Shown: positions 1-9,130, counted from the first letter of the stretch. The stretch is DNA of 15,559 nt from Russula earlei (GCA_025769875.1 JAGFNK010001058.1:1-15559); one strand, 5' to 3'. Numbers and translations are program-made. Notes: generated by a model from the letters alone, not told the origin.

Positions 1-1672
1 TGAAATTTTTGAAATTTTTGAAAATGTTTTGTCACTTGAATAAAGATGGTAGGGAGATAAAGTTTTGTTATAATCTTGATGACAACAAAATCTAGCCCTA
101 TAGAAAACATAATGTTATCATTTTTCATGAAGAAAATTTTTGAATACATTTGCAATTTTGTTAAAGGAAAAATTTTGACAAAACTGAATATGAAATCCTA
201 AAGATGTTTCATCATTTTGTCATTTGAATAAAGATGTCAGAGAGATAAAGTTTTGTTATAATCATTCATGACAACAAAATCTAGCATTTTAGAAACATAA
301 TGTTATTGCCGTTTTCAGCGCACTTGGCGGAGTTTGAATTCCACCCAAATTGGCGCAGAAAACCCTCTCAAACATGCAGGGCAAATCTTCTCCCTCAAAA
401 CAGCTTCAATTCACATGAAACTTATTGTCCCTGAATCGCCTGAATGAGAGCTAAGCAACCCCATTGTTTTCATGAGATTTGAGTGAGAATTGGTGGAGCT
501 GGACTCAAGCCACCTCCACATGTGTATTAGATGAATTAAAACTCAAAATCACGGTCTATATCTATTATTTTGCCCTCATGTTGTACCCATGGGCTGTCTT
601 GAGGCAGCCCCATAGTGTTTTTGACTCAAGCATTGTGGTGTGCAATGTCGTTTCCCCTCATATCGTGTGACAGTAGCACGGTCATGTGCCGGGAAGGAGC
701 CCCCCCAGGAAGTGCACACCTGAGCCCATGGGGCGGTGAAGTGTGTCCAAGAATGCAGAATGACTTCATAAGACTGAAGCTCCAAAGAGGAGGAGCACCT
801 AGCGGGAATGCGAGAACGCGTTTGTTCATTCGACTGCACTCAGGTTCACACAGATGATAAGGGAACAACAGGGCAACTTTATTCAACATGGTAGCAGATA
901 CAGGTGGGAACTAAGGCTAAGGGACAGGAAAAGCACAAAAGACAGGCATATGAAAGGAAATCTAGACGTGAGAAGGGGACCGAAGCTGGACAACATGAGG
1001 TATCAAGTCGTGGTCTCCAGTGGCTGTGGTAGTGGCATGTGGCGATTTGTGAACAATGGCCAAGGCCAGGTGTGGTGACGAGGGGTGTGGTCGAGTCGCG
1101 ATGTGAGGAGGGGGAGACGATGCAAAGGAGAGGCTGGAGGGGGGATAGGGAGAGTGCTGGTGGGTGGTTGCTTGGGCGCTGATGGCGCTGCTGAACACGA
1201 TTGCGGGTGGGACAATTGGAGAACTTGGATGGCAGATGCGAGGTAGAGGAGCGAGGGGGGCGTGGAAGTAGAAAGGGAGAGGGAAGACAGTGGCAGGCTG
1301 GGAAATGGACGCATAGGTGGCATGCAGATCTCTGACTAACAAAGTGAAAGTCTAGTAAAAAAAGGGGAGAAAGCATACCGAAATGTACAGTAGCAACACT
1401 GTCCGATGGCAACGAAGACGGCGGCATGGTACGGGGCTCTTTGGCTGTGCATTGGGACTCGTCGGTGCATTGTGAAGGCAGGGGCATTGAGGGCAACGGC
1501 GTGCAGCGGTTGATGGGGGCGAGGGTGGTGTGCTGGTGGCGACGATGATGAGGATGTGAGGACGAAGAGGAGATGGCATGAAAGGAATACGCACATATGT
1601 ACTCTTGTAAGCGATTCGCGGCCAGCCATATAGCTGTGTGGGTGAGTCGACATCGAGGCCGTGCGCCTTTGT
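1..1672 (+). repeat. Left arm of giant inverted repeat
   Basis: The sequence is the reverse complement of 8175-6506 over its whole length, with only small indels, as seen by direct comparison of many blocks (for example 1-60 against 8175-8116, 860-960 against 7316-7216, 1620-1672 against 6558-6506). Arm lengths agree within a few bases. The first base of the window is still inside the match, so the arm probably starts further left. The outer 300 bp are very AT-rich and the inner 800 bp GC-richer and purine-rich on this strand. Substitutions between arms are mostly transitions at CpG. Confidence 0.95.
27..305 (+). repeat. Subterminal direct repeat pair in left arm (188-bp period)
   Basis: A ~95-bp unit at 27-122 recurs at 215-305. 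Both copies run from TTTTGTCA(C/T)TTGAATAAAG through GAGATAAAGTTTTGTTATAATC to AACATAATGTTAT. Subterminal repeats of this type often are transposase binding sites in DNA transposons; here that role is inference. Confidence 0.85.
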
Positions 1673-1826
1673 GAATGTGAATGCTAAGCGAGTTGGTGGC
1701 ACATACGTGTATGCTTGTTTTTTTTGAGTTGCTTCCTTGCTGCCACACATCACTTGGACACTGTACGTTGCTTCTCACACCCACCTCACCTTCACCTAGC
1801 CCATTCTCTTGCTCTTGAGGTTGAAC
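306..1826. other. No convincing gene in left-arm interior
   Basis: This stretch holds several long overlapping open frames on the minus strand (for example 879-1784), but all three minus frames are open at once, the translations are Pro/Ser/His-rich low complexity, and frame changes by 1-nt indels separate it from the right-arm copy. I see an open frame on the plus strand (479-857) that is broken by a 1-nt indel here and intact in the right arm, but it has no ATG at its 5' end. I call no gene. Confidence 0.5.
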
Positions 1827-2118
1827 ATGCCATATGCCAACATCTTCAAGTCCGTCGTCCAGCGCGCTCCGCTCGCAGTCACTTTATGGGTGAGTTTTCT
1901 GTCTTTCAGTTGCAATTCAAGACTGATTCACTTACCAGTGGTTCTGCAGCACAATCTTGGTGCAGGATGAGCACCATGACATTGCAACCGAGCGAGCTTG
2001 ATACCTCAAGTTCGAGCTTTCATTTGGGCGGCATGCCGACCATTCGGGTGGGAAGGTGGATGAGGGTCGTCGACCACAAGGCAGTCTTTCTGAGGAATCT
2101 GGGGAGAATGCAAACTGA
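1827..2118 (+). pseudogene. Possible small spliced gene, one internal stop
   Basis: I do not recognise the product. A pyrimidine-rich stretch precedes an ATG at 1827. A 49-bp intron is plausible at 1890-1938 (GTGAGT donor, CTGAT branch-like site, CCAG acceptor). After splicing, the frame runs about 41 codons to an in-frame TGA at 1999-2001 and then 38 more codons to TGA at 2116-2118. The second exon is rich in charged residues (for example LVQDEHHDIATERA), unlike the low-complexity frames nearby. The internal TGA would be Arg if it came from CGA, the same change seen in other genes here. The segment lies in the part of the left arm that has no counterpart in the right arm. It may be a fragment of a captured gene or chance. 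Confidence 0.25.
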
Positions 2119-2846
2119 CACCACGTGTATAACCAGTCAAATAAAAAAGAGTTATGTCATTGCTAGAAAAATGCTTCCCTTGTGTGATATATTACCCCAT
2201 CAAAAGACTGCGCCTCAGGCTCTCTGTCGGTCTGTCGGAGGGCACACGACGACTGAACAATGGTGTTTGTGGTTCAGCTGGCTTATTCCTACCAGAACAC
2301 AAATGAGGGGAATGTCCCATCTGACAACAAAAAAGGGCATGTGACGGTGAAGGGGCACGCTTGGGTGTCTGTGTGCGCGGGCACAATGAGGCCACAGGAC
2401 CTAGGGCTGCCCCGACAGCCTCATGCAATTGCACCACTCGGCATGGGGCGAAGATGCAGAAAAAAAGAAAAGAGCGAGATGCACAGGGCACGAACTGATG
2501 GTACCAGCTGCCCTGTGACATGCTAAAGACTTGGCTACAGGGATGTTGAGGGTGATACATTAGCTACATCCCAGGCACACATACAACAGGGATGGCTGGC
2601 AGTGAGGAGAGGGAGGAAAGGAAGAGATCCGCTTACTCTTAAAGGGGAGGATGGCGAAAGAGTGGCCTTGCTTTCAGCATGGAGAGGCTTCCAGATAGGA
2701 CCCAGTACCTTCATAATCATGACTGCTCACAGAGGTATTCACTAGGGATCTGCCTGCTCTTGAAAGGGGAGATGGTGAAAGAGTCAACTGCCTTGACAAT
2801 AGTGTCCATATATCCAAGTCTAGTATAGAAAAGTGTTAGTATGTTC
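2119..2846. other. No recognisable gene
   Basis: Apart from the small direct repeat at 2624-2795 I see nothing I can name. Open frames on both strands (such as 2192-2560 minus) have Cys/Ser/Pro-rich translations without family signatures. It lies between gene A and the outer arm and has no copy in the right half. Confidence 0.4.
2624..2795 (+). repeat. Imperfect direct repeat, ~124-bp spacing
   Basis: The block from GATCCGCTTACTCTTAAAGG at about 2626 to about 2670 recurs as GATCTGCCTGCTCTTGAAAG from about 2749 to 2795; both continue GGGGAG.ATGG(C/T)GAAAGAGT. The function is unknown. Confidence 0.7.
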
Positions 2847-4475
2847 TTAAAATCGAGCCTTCTTATTTTTCTCCATAGCTGATGCATCCTCCACTGCAAA
2901 GCGCAAAATCTGTGAGGCTGTCCCGAATTCCATGCCACCAACATCTGCCAGCTCACTGCAAGTGAGTGGTATGATGTCTTCAATCGTATAAAGTTTGTGG
3001 GTTTCTACAAGGATGTCAGCATACTGTGAGAGATCTTCACCATATTTGTTTCAGACAGGGTCCTCTTCAATAGAATGGAGCCACTCCCTCAGGTCAGGGT
3101 AGGTGATGTTCCTATTGGATGCAGTGCGCTTTGACTAGGGCGGTGAAGACCCAGGGTTCAGAGTAAAGGGAACGATGTTTTCAGAGCAAGGTAAGCAATG
3201 GGAGTTTGAACCATTAACATTGTTGGCAAAGGCGCCACCCAGCATCATCATCATCATTTGCGCCCATTGGGGTGGATCAGAGGATGATCCAGCCACCATG
3301 TGGCTAGGGTTTGGCATGGAGCCCAACGTATCGGAAGGGGGTGGTTGTGATGTTTCCCGGTTCCTGACTTTCACCTGTCGAAAGCATTTGTCCGTGAGAT
3401 TCAGTTTGTCTGGGGGAGTATCAACTGTTGCGAGGCGACATGTCTGCAAAGGTGGTTTTAAGCTATGAAGATCCAAAAGAAAACAATGGTGTGTACCAAC
3501 AAGGAGGCCCAAATGCTCAGATCCTCCATTGTGTACTGGTAGTGTATGCCATTCATTTGCACATAGCACGGCGTATTGTGCTTTTCGCACTGGTGTTGCA
3601 GTCAAGAGCTTTAAAAGTTCATGTTGTTCTTGGCCAGGGAGATCCAAAAGCGCATTTGAGGGTGCTGACTGTACCTGGGTCTTTCTTTTCCCTGGACCCT
3701 TCCATTGAGAAATCATCAGATGAAATTATGCGGAGTAGCATTTAGGTGCACCTTTTCTGTGCCTGGTTCAGAGGTATCAACAATCTGGATGCTGAAAGGC
3801 TTGACTTTGCCCTTTCCACAGTTTTTTGCCTTCTGTTCATCGATATGGTTCCACACATGCTCAATTAGCTTTTGAAAGGAAGCTCCATCTTCAAGCAACT
3901 TTGCAACAGGCTTGCCCATCTTGGGCACCATCCAGGGAAGGATGTATCCAATGTGCAATAGACAGACGATGCTCGTTTCCATTTTGGCCGCAATTTGGAC
4001 AAGAAGATCTGAAAATGAGATGTCAGATTCAACAGCAAGTTCCCGAGATGCATTTTTGTATGGGACATCAAAGGTGAGGTTGATTGTTGGACGGCCTGGG
4101 GTCACTAGTCACCGGCAAAAGGGGTCAATTCATCATTATTTGCACACCTTCCTCTTCAATTGAAGCATCACTCCCTTCTATGGGTCCAATGGGTGAGGCG
4201 CATTTACCGTGATCTGCAAGAGTATATAGGTCCAGTGGACTGAGTTTCCCGGCTTCTGCATTTACATAGGCATAGGACTCTTCCTCCCCATCCTCATCAA
4301 TAGCAGGAAGGGATGTCTTGGAAGCCTGAGCTTGTGGTTGTGATTGCTTTGGTCGAGTGGGAGTGCCTGAGCTGTCACTTTCATTTCCACCAGTTTTTTT
4401 TCGGGCAGCCTTCCTTTGGCCAGTAGTACGTGTCGGTGCAGGCCAGCGTTTTGAAGCACATTGCTTCAAGCCCAT
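2847..4475 (-). pseudogene. Gene A: transposon cargo protein with SAM-like C-terminus
   Basis: Name and function are unknown to me. It resembles a repetitive hypothetical-protein family of Agaricomycetes. ATG at 4475 opens a basic, Ser/Thr-rich N-terminus followed by an acidic stretch (DEDGEEESYAYVNAEA). Introns fit at 4147-4105 and 3751-3699. The second exon (4104-3752) encodes a conserved-looking globular part (RPTINLTFDVPY ... LEDGASFQKLIEHVW ... GKGKVKPFSIQIVDT). Around 3589-3566 a CEKHNTPC segment, possibly metal-binding, lies in another frame than the preceding exon, so a 1-nt indel or an extra intron lies near 3590. A Pro-rich, Met-run region follows. The last ~70 codons (3110-2900) read as a SAM-like helical domain (YPDLREWLHSI ... 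SELADVGGMEFGTASQILRFA) ending at TAA 2847. In-frame TAG (3137-3135) and TGA (3053-3051) break it. SAM domains usually mediate protein or RNA binding. Confidence 0.6.
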
Positions 4476-4628
4476 GAGGGTTTAGGGGGTTGAAATGGAG
4501 GGGTAGAGTAAGGTATGGTGAGCAGCTCTGGGAAGGGAAGAACACCCTGTCATCGTCCTGGAGTAGGAGTGGACAGGGTGGACAGTTGATGAATAAGCCA
4601 CACAACTCTTTACGTGCTCGCTTTACGC
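4241..4628 (+). repeat. Inner inverted-repeat block, left copy
   Basis: It is the reverse complement of 6075-6466 with scattered substitutions. It contains the first ~75 codons of gene A and its upstream region. Because the outer arms (1-1672 and 8175-6506) and this block pair in the same order, all four belong to one hairpin, with 1673-4240 present only on the left. Confidence 0.92.
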
Positions 4629-4876
4629 AACAACAGGGCCCACACATGAGGCACCCATGCAGGCGTTGTAGTGAGTTCGTGGATGCAGGTGAGAACATGG
4701 GGAGCAGGTTGTAGGGGGAAAGGCCAGCACAGCTGATTTCATGGCCAGCAGCCGTGAGTGGTGGGGGTCTCCCGCTGCTCGGGGCAGCAGTTGGCTTGGG
4801 GTCCAATGATGTTCAAGGCCAGAACAGTAGCTTTGCAAGGTACAATACAGTACAACAAGGGGACACCACAGTAACT

Positions 4877-6035
4877 TCAGATATAGTGACATTTGTGGAA
4901 CCAACCTGCTGCGTCATCCAATGTAACAGAGAATGCTGCCCTATACAGGATAACCCACACATCGGTATCATCACCACCCAAGTCAGCACGAGCCACACCC
5001 CCATTCCGATGAACATAGGCCTTGATCTTTGAAAATCCGAGTTCGATTGGATTAAAATCAGGAGAGTATGGTGGCAGGTAAAGGAGCTGACATCAAATGA
5101 GCAATACATCAGCATGAGAAAACAATATAATACCTTTCTTTGACCATTTGGAGTATTCATGGACTTCTATGAATGCACGCGTTGTCCATGATCAATACTG
5201 AGTTCTTGCCAGGGAAGGGATTCATTTTTGAAAGTAGACCTTGGATGAAGCCGGTAAATAGTTCAGATGTGAAAGAACCCTCAACCAGCTGGCTATAGAT
5301 GATGCCATTGAGCGAGAGCACTGGGAGAAGCGAATAACTGGATACTTTGTATTCTAGTCTGTTGTAGATATAGATAGCAGGACACACCGTTTTCCTCGAA
5401 TGAAAAAGCTCTTCCTTACCGCTGCTTGCCCTGACATTGCCCATGCTCACCCTTGAAGGTCAGTTCAGTGATCAAAGGAGCTTTCGTCCACAAAAACCGC
5501 CTGCTCTGCAGTATAGGTGATGCCAAAGGTATACCGATACTGAAGGTGCAGGTCCTTGTTGCGCTCTAGTGCATTTTTGCTCAGCTGGGCAAGTCAGTGC
5601 ACTTGAGTGTGAACTCAAGGTGAAATGACTTACCTTCTTCATCGTGAAGCCATTCCTTCTCAGGGTACACCATATAGTCGTCAATGACACCTCAACGCCA
5701 GTCCTTTCTCTTAAAATATCTCTCAGCTCATCAAGATAGGCATCCAGAGTATGGACGATGGTGCCTTGAAGAAACTAGCCAATATGCACCACAGAACGAA
5801 CTAGAGAATGTGGGGAACTCACTTGTACTTCCTGCATTGTAAAGATTCTATTTGCTGGTTGGAGTAGACTGTTTGGGTGATTGGCTGTTCCACGAGATCT
5901 GAAATCGGCCACAATATGCTCTATAGTACAATGAGGAACTCCAGTGTGATGGGTGATATCATCAAGGGTCAATCTTGAAGACATGTGTAAGATAATCCAG
6001 CGTGCATCATCAGACAACGCCCGGCCACGTGGCAT
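4877..6035 (-). pseudogene. Tc1/mariner-like transposase (DDE_3 type), broken
   Basis: A cut-and-paste transposase that would bind element ends and cleave at TA sites. ATG at 6035 begins MPRGRALSDDARWIILHM and an N-terminal helix-turn-helix (LTLDDITHHTGVPHCTI). Introns fit at 5822-5775, 5633-5585, 5387-5338 and 5133-5087. A second helical part (YLDELRDIL ... TIWCTLRRNGFTMKK) follows. Catalytic motifs are VFVDESSFD (Asp at 5488-5486), VLIMDNACIH (Asp at 5186-5184) and LPPYSPDFNPIEL (Glu at 5044-5042). The end matches the family (AAFSVTLDDAAGWFHKC) and stops at TGA 4877. TGA stops at 5467-5465, 5449-5447 and 5159-5157, plus a frame shift between 5160 and 5133, make it inactive. The spliced length of ~321 codons suits the family. 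It fills the loop of the giant hairpin and starts ~190 bp from, and divergent to, the gene A remnant at 6227. Confidence 0.88.
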
Positions 6036-6074
6036 ATGGTAAGTTGAATGTGCGAAAAGTGTGATGTAAAGAAA

Positions 6075-6466
6075 GCGTAAAGCGAGTGCGTAAAGAGTTG
6101 TGTGGCTTATTCATCAACCATCCACCTGTCCACTCCTACTCCAGGATGACGACAGGGCGTTCTTCCCTTCCCAGAGCTGCTCACCATACCTTGCTCTACC
6201 CCTCCATTTCAACCCCCTAAACCCTCATGGGCTCGAAGCAACATGCTTCAAAACGCCGGCCTGCATCGACACATACTACTGGCCAAAGGAAGGCTGCCCG
6301 AAAAAAAACCTGGTGGAAATGAAAGTGACAGCTCAGGCACTCCCACTCGACCAAAGCGATCACAACCACGAGCTCAGGCTTCCAAGACATCCCTTCCTGC
6401 TATTGATGAGGATGGGGAGGAAGAGTCCTATGCCTATGTAAATGCAGAAGCCTGGGAACTCACTAC
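6075..6466 (+). repeat. Inner inverted-repeat block, right copy
   Basis: Reverse complement of 4628-4241. It sits only ~40 bp from the outer right arm (6506), while in the left half the same two blocks are ~2.57 kb apart. The 40-bp join (6467-6505) matches nothing I can see in the left half, so it may be filler DNA at a deletion. Confidence 0.92.
6227..6466 (+). pseudogene. Gene A remnant, right-arm copy, truncated
   Basis: Second copy of the N-terminal ~75 codons of gene A, in opposite orientation to 4475. ATG at 6227 begins MGSKQHASKRRPAST. An extra C after an A8 run near 6308 shifts the frame relative to the left copy; with the shift, the text continues through SSGTPTRPKRSQ and DEDGEEESYAYVNAEA. 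Similarity ends near 6466, beyond which the sequence runs through a short unmatched join into the outer right arm. The globular middle and SAM-like end are missing, so no function can be kept. The upstream pyrimidine-rich stretch (6115-6226) is shared with the left copy and would be its promoter. Confidence 0.8.
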
Positions 6467-6505
6467 AGCACAAACGCACGGACCACAAGACATGCAAAAT
6501 TGTCG

Positions 6506-8175
6506 CAAAGGCGCATGGCCTCGATGTCGACTCACCCACACGGCTATATGGCTGGCCGCGAATTGCTTACAAGAGTACATATGTGTGTATTCCTTTCATG
6601 CCATCTCCTCTTCGTCCTCACATCATCATCATCGTCACCGCCAGCACGCCACCCTCACCCCCATCAACTGCCACATGCCCTTGCCCTCAACGCCCCTGCC
6701 TTCACCATGCACCAATGAGTCCCAACACACAGCCAAAGAGCCCCGTACCATGCCGCCGTCTTCGTTGCCATTGGACGGTGTTGCTACTGTACATTTTGGT
6801 ATGCTTTTCTCCCCTTTTTTACTAGACTCTCACTTTGTTAGTCAGAGATCTGCACACCGCCTATGCGTCCATTTCCCAGCCTGCCGCTGTCTTCCCTCTC
6901 CCTTTCTACTTCCACGCCCCCTCGCTCCTCTACCTCGCATCTGCCATCCAAGTTCTCCAATCGTCCCACCCGCAATCGTGTTCAGCAGCACCATCAGTGC
7001 CCAAGCAACCACCCACCAGCACTCTCCCTATCCCCCCTCCAGCCTCTCCTTTGCATCGTCTCCCCCTCCTCACATCGCGACTCGACCACACCCCTCGTCA
7101 CCACACCTGGCCTTGGCCATTGTTCACAAATCGCCACACGCCACTACCACAGCCACTGGAGACCACGACTTGATACCTCATGTTGTCCAGCTTCGGTCCC
7201 CTTCTCACATCTAGATTTCCTTTCATATGCCTGTCTTTTGTGCTTTTCCTGTCCCTTAGCCTTAGTTCCCACCTGTATCTGCTACCATGTTGAATAAAGT
7301 TGCCCTGTTGTTCCCTTATCATCTGTGTGAACCTGAGTGCAGTCGAATGAACAAACGCGTTCTCGCATTCCCGCTAGGTGCTCCTCCTCTTTGGAGCTTC
7401 AGTCTTATGAAGTCATTCTGCATTCTTGGACACACTTCACCACCCCATGGGCTCAGGTGTGCACTTCCTGGGGGGGCTCCTTCCCGGCACATGACCGTGC
7501 TACTGTCACACGATATGAGGGAAACGACGTTGCACACCACAATGCTTGAGTCAAAAACACTATGGGGCTGCCTCAAGACAGCCCATGGGTACAACATGAG
7601 GGCAAAATAATAGATATAGACTGTGATTTTGAGTTTTAATTCATCTAATACACATGTGGAGGTGGCTTGAGTCCAGCTCCACCAATTCTCACTCAAATCT
7701 CATGAAAACAATGGGGTTGCTTAGCTCTCATTCAGGCGATTCAGGGACAATAAGTTTCATGTGAATTGAAGCTGTTTTGAGGGAGAGATTTGCCCCGCAT
7801 GTTTGAGAGGGTTTTCTGCACCAATTTGGGTGGAATTCAAACTCCGCCAAGTGCGCTGAAAACGGCAATAACATTATGTTTTCTAAAATGCTAGATTTTG
7901 TTGTCATGAATGATTATAACAAAACTTTATCTCTCTGACATCTTTATTCAAATGACAAAATGATGAAACATCTTTAGGATTTCATATTCAGTTTTGTCAA
8001 AATTTTTCCTTTAACAAAATTGCAAATGTATTCAAAAATTTTCTTCATTAAAAATGATAACATTATGTTTTCTATAGGGCTAGATTTTGTTCTCATCAAT
8101 GATTATAACAAAGCTTTATCTCCCTACCATCTTTATTCAAGTGACAAAACATTTTCAAAAATTTCAAAAATTTCA
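6506..8175 (-). repeat. Right arm of giant inverted repeat
   Basis: Mirror of 1-1672. On the plus strand its inner half is C/T-rich and open in all three frames from ~6500 to 7297; an intron-like 48-49 bp block begins with GTATGC near 6799 and ends with TTAG near 6841. AATAAA occurs at about 7291. A non-coding transcript is possible, but a 1-nt indel near 6926 relative to the left arm shifts every frame, which argues against a conserved protein. Confidence 0.95.
7871..8149 (-). repeat. Subterminal direct repeat pair in right arm
   Basis: Mirror of the repeat pair at 27-305: units at about 7871-7961 and 8054-8149, same spacing. Four copies therefore flank the element symmetrically. Confidence 0.85.
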
Positions 8176-8459
8176 CAATTTTTATTTAACCTTTTCCATA
8201 AACCCAAATTTTGCAGTTTTGATTTTTTCACAATTTTGTTTCACCCAAAATTTTAAAATAAGTTAAAATTGTTTTAATATAATGTATGTCCTAAAATCTT
8301 GTCAATACTATTTACTTATTTCATCATTTTGTAACAGGAATCTATTGTAACAAAATATAAAATTAATTTTCACAAATTGTTTGCTACAAATTTGTATGAA
8401 AATAATAAATTTTGTTTTTCAAAATGTTACAGTTTTGTCATTCACATAAGTTGATTTCC
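8176..8459. other. Very AT-rich flank, probable continuation of right arm
   Basis: A/T-dominated sequence with many AAATTTT-like words continuing the composition of the arm end. The matching left side lies outside the window, so whether it is still part of the inverted repeat cannot be told. No gene seen. Confidence 0.5.
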
Positions 8460-8559
8460 CAACCAGTGTGACATGCTTGCAATACCCCACTTGGAAGGAG
8501 TGGAAGAAAGGGTTAGAAAAAATACTTTACATATCACATGTAAACCCAGCCAATCACAC

Positions 8560-8703
8560 CAAAAAATAACTCATATTTGAAATAGACTCATATTAGTTTA
8601 TTATGTCACTTACATCACACCTGTCATTCCTGTCACTCCCGGAAAATCCCGAAATCCAAGTTCAAGTTCAAGATTCAAGAATTCTCAGTTGGTAAAAGGG
8701 GCC
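8560..8703 (+). repeat. Orphan Harbinger-type terminal repeat
   Basis: Read on the minus strand from 8703 it starts GGCCCCTTTTACCAACTGAG and continues GAATTCTTGAATCTTGAACT, closely following the terminal repeat of the complete element at 9851 for ~110 bp (including GTGACAGGA.T.ACAGG.GTGATG and AACTAATATGAGT). TAA (8704-8706) follows directly, fitting a TWA target site. No partner end is present in the window, so it is a fragment of a related family or a truncated copy. Confidence 0.8.
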
Positions 8704-8706
8704 TAA

Positions 8707-8998
8707 CAGACTTTACAAACTTTACTACCATTTCTGGCTTTATGGAAGCTTGAATGGTGCTTTACTACTTTATGAACTTTCAACTTTAGAAATACTCCCA
8801 ATAAAGCTAAAAAGTCAAAAAAGTCATAAATTTTCTTGTGATTTTGCTGATGTCACATGTCCATAAAGGAAAATCTTACAAATCATATACATGTACCATG
8901 TTGTTGGCTTGTCACTAACCCCCCTGTTTCACCTTTCTTTATTTCTACATCCATCATTTCACTTTCATCTCCTTGACTACATCAAGAAAATCTGAGTT
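8707..8998. other. No recognisable gene
   Basis: AT-rich spacer with several short TTTA.GAACTTT-like words. I see no coding frame or RNA gene. Confidence 0.4.
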
Positions 8999-9130
8999 TT
9001 GCTTAGTGATGCTTAAGCATGCTTAATGGTGCTTAGTGACACTTCTATGCTGGGTTTGATGTGCTTATGCTAAGCATGCTAAGCTAGGTCTCCTCATGAA
9101 TTTGCTTAGCTGGGCTGCTTATCTAGCTTA
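8999..9130. repeat. Cluster of GCTTA/TAAGC words
   Basis: About 130 bp contain eight GCTTA and three TAAGC, including palindromic groups such as TGCTTAAGCATGCTTA and TTATGCTAAGCATGCTAAGC. The words occur in both orientations and irregular spacing, so it is not a simple tandem repeat. It could be a binding-site array of a lost element or self-folding DNA; no function can be assigned. Confidence 0.75.

Noticed and set aside
27..305. CRISPR-like array
   Set aside because: Only two ~95-bp units per arm, mirrored by an inverted repeat in a eukaryotic context; not a repeat-spacer structure.
879..1784. 301-codon open frame on the minus strand (and its 323-codon counterpart 6243-7214 plus)
   Set aside because: Pro/Ser/His-rich low complexity, all three frames open, frame shifted by 1-nt indels between the two arms, and the plus copy starts in the wrong frame of gene A.
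1715..2344. 209-codon plus-strand frame
   Set aside because: Runs from repeat arm into unique sequence with unstructured composition; the spliced frame 1827-2118 overlapping it is more protein-like.
7319..7696. 125-codon frame in the right arm, broken in the left arm (479-857)
   Set aside because: It opens with TTG, not ATG, and shows no family pattern; intactness in one arm alone is weak evidence.
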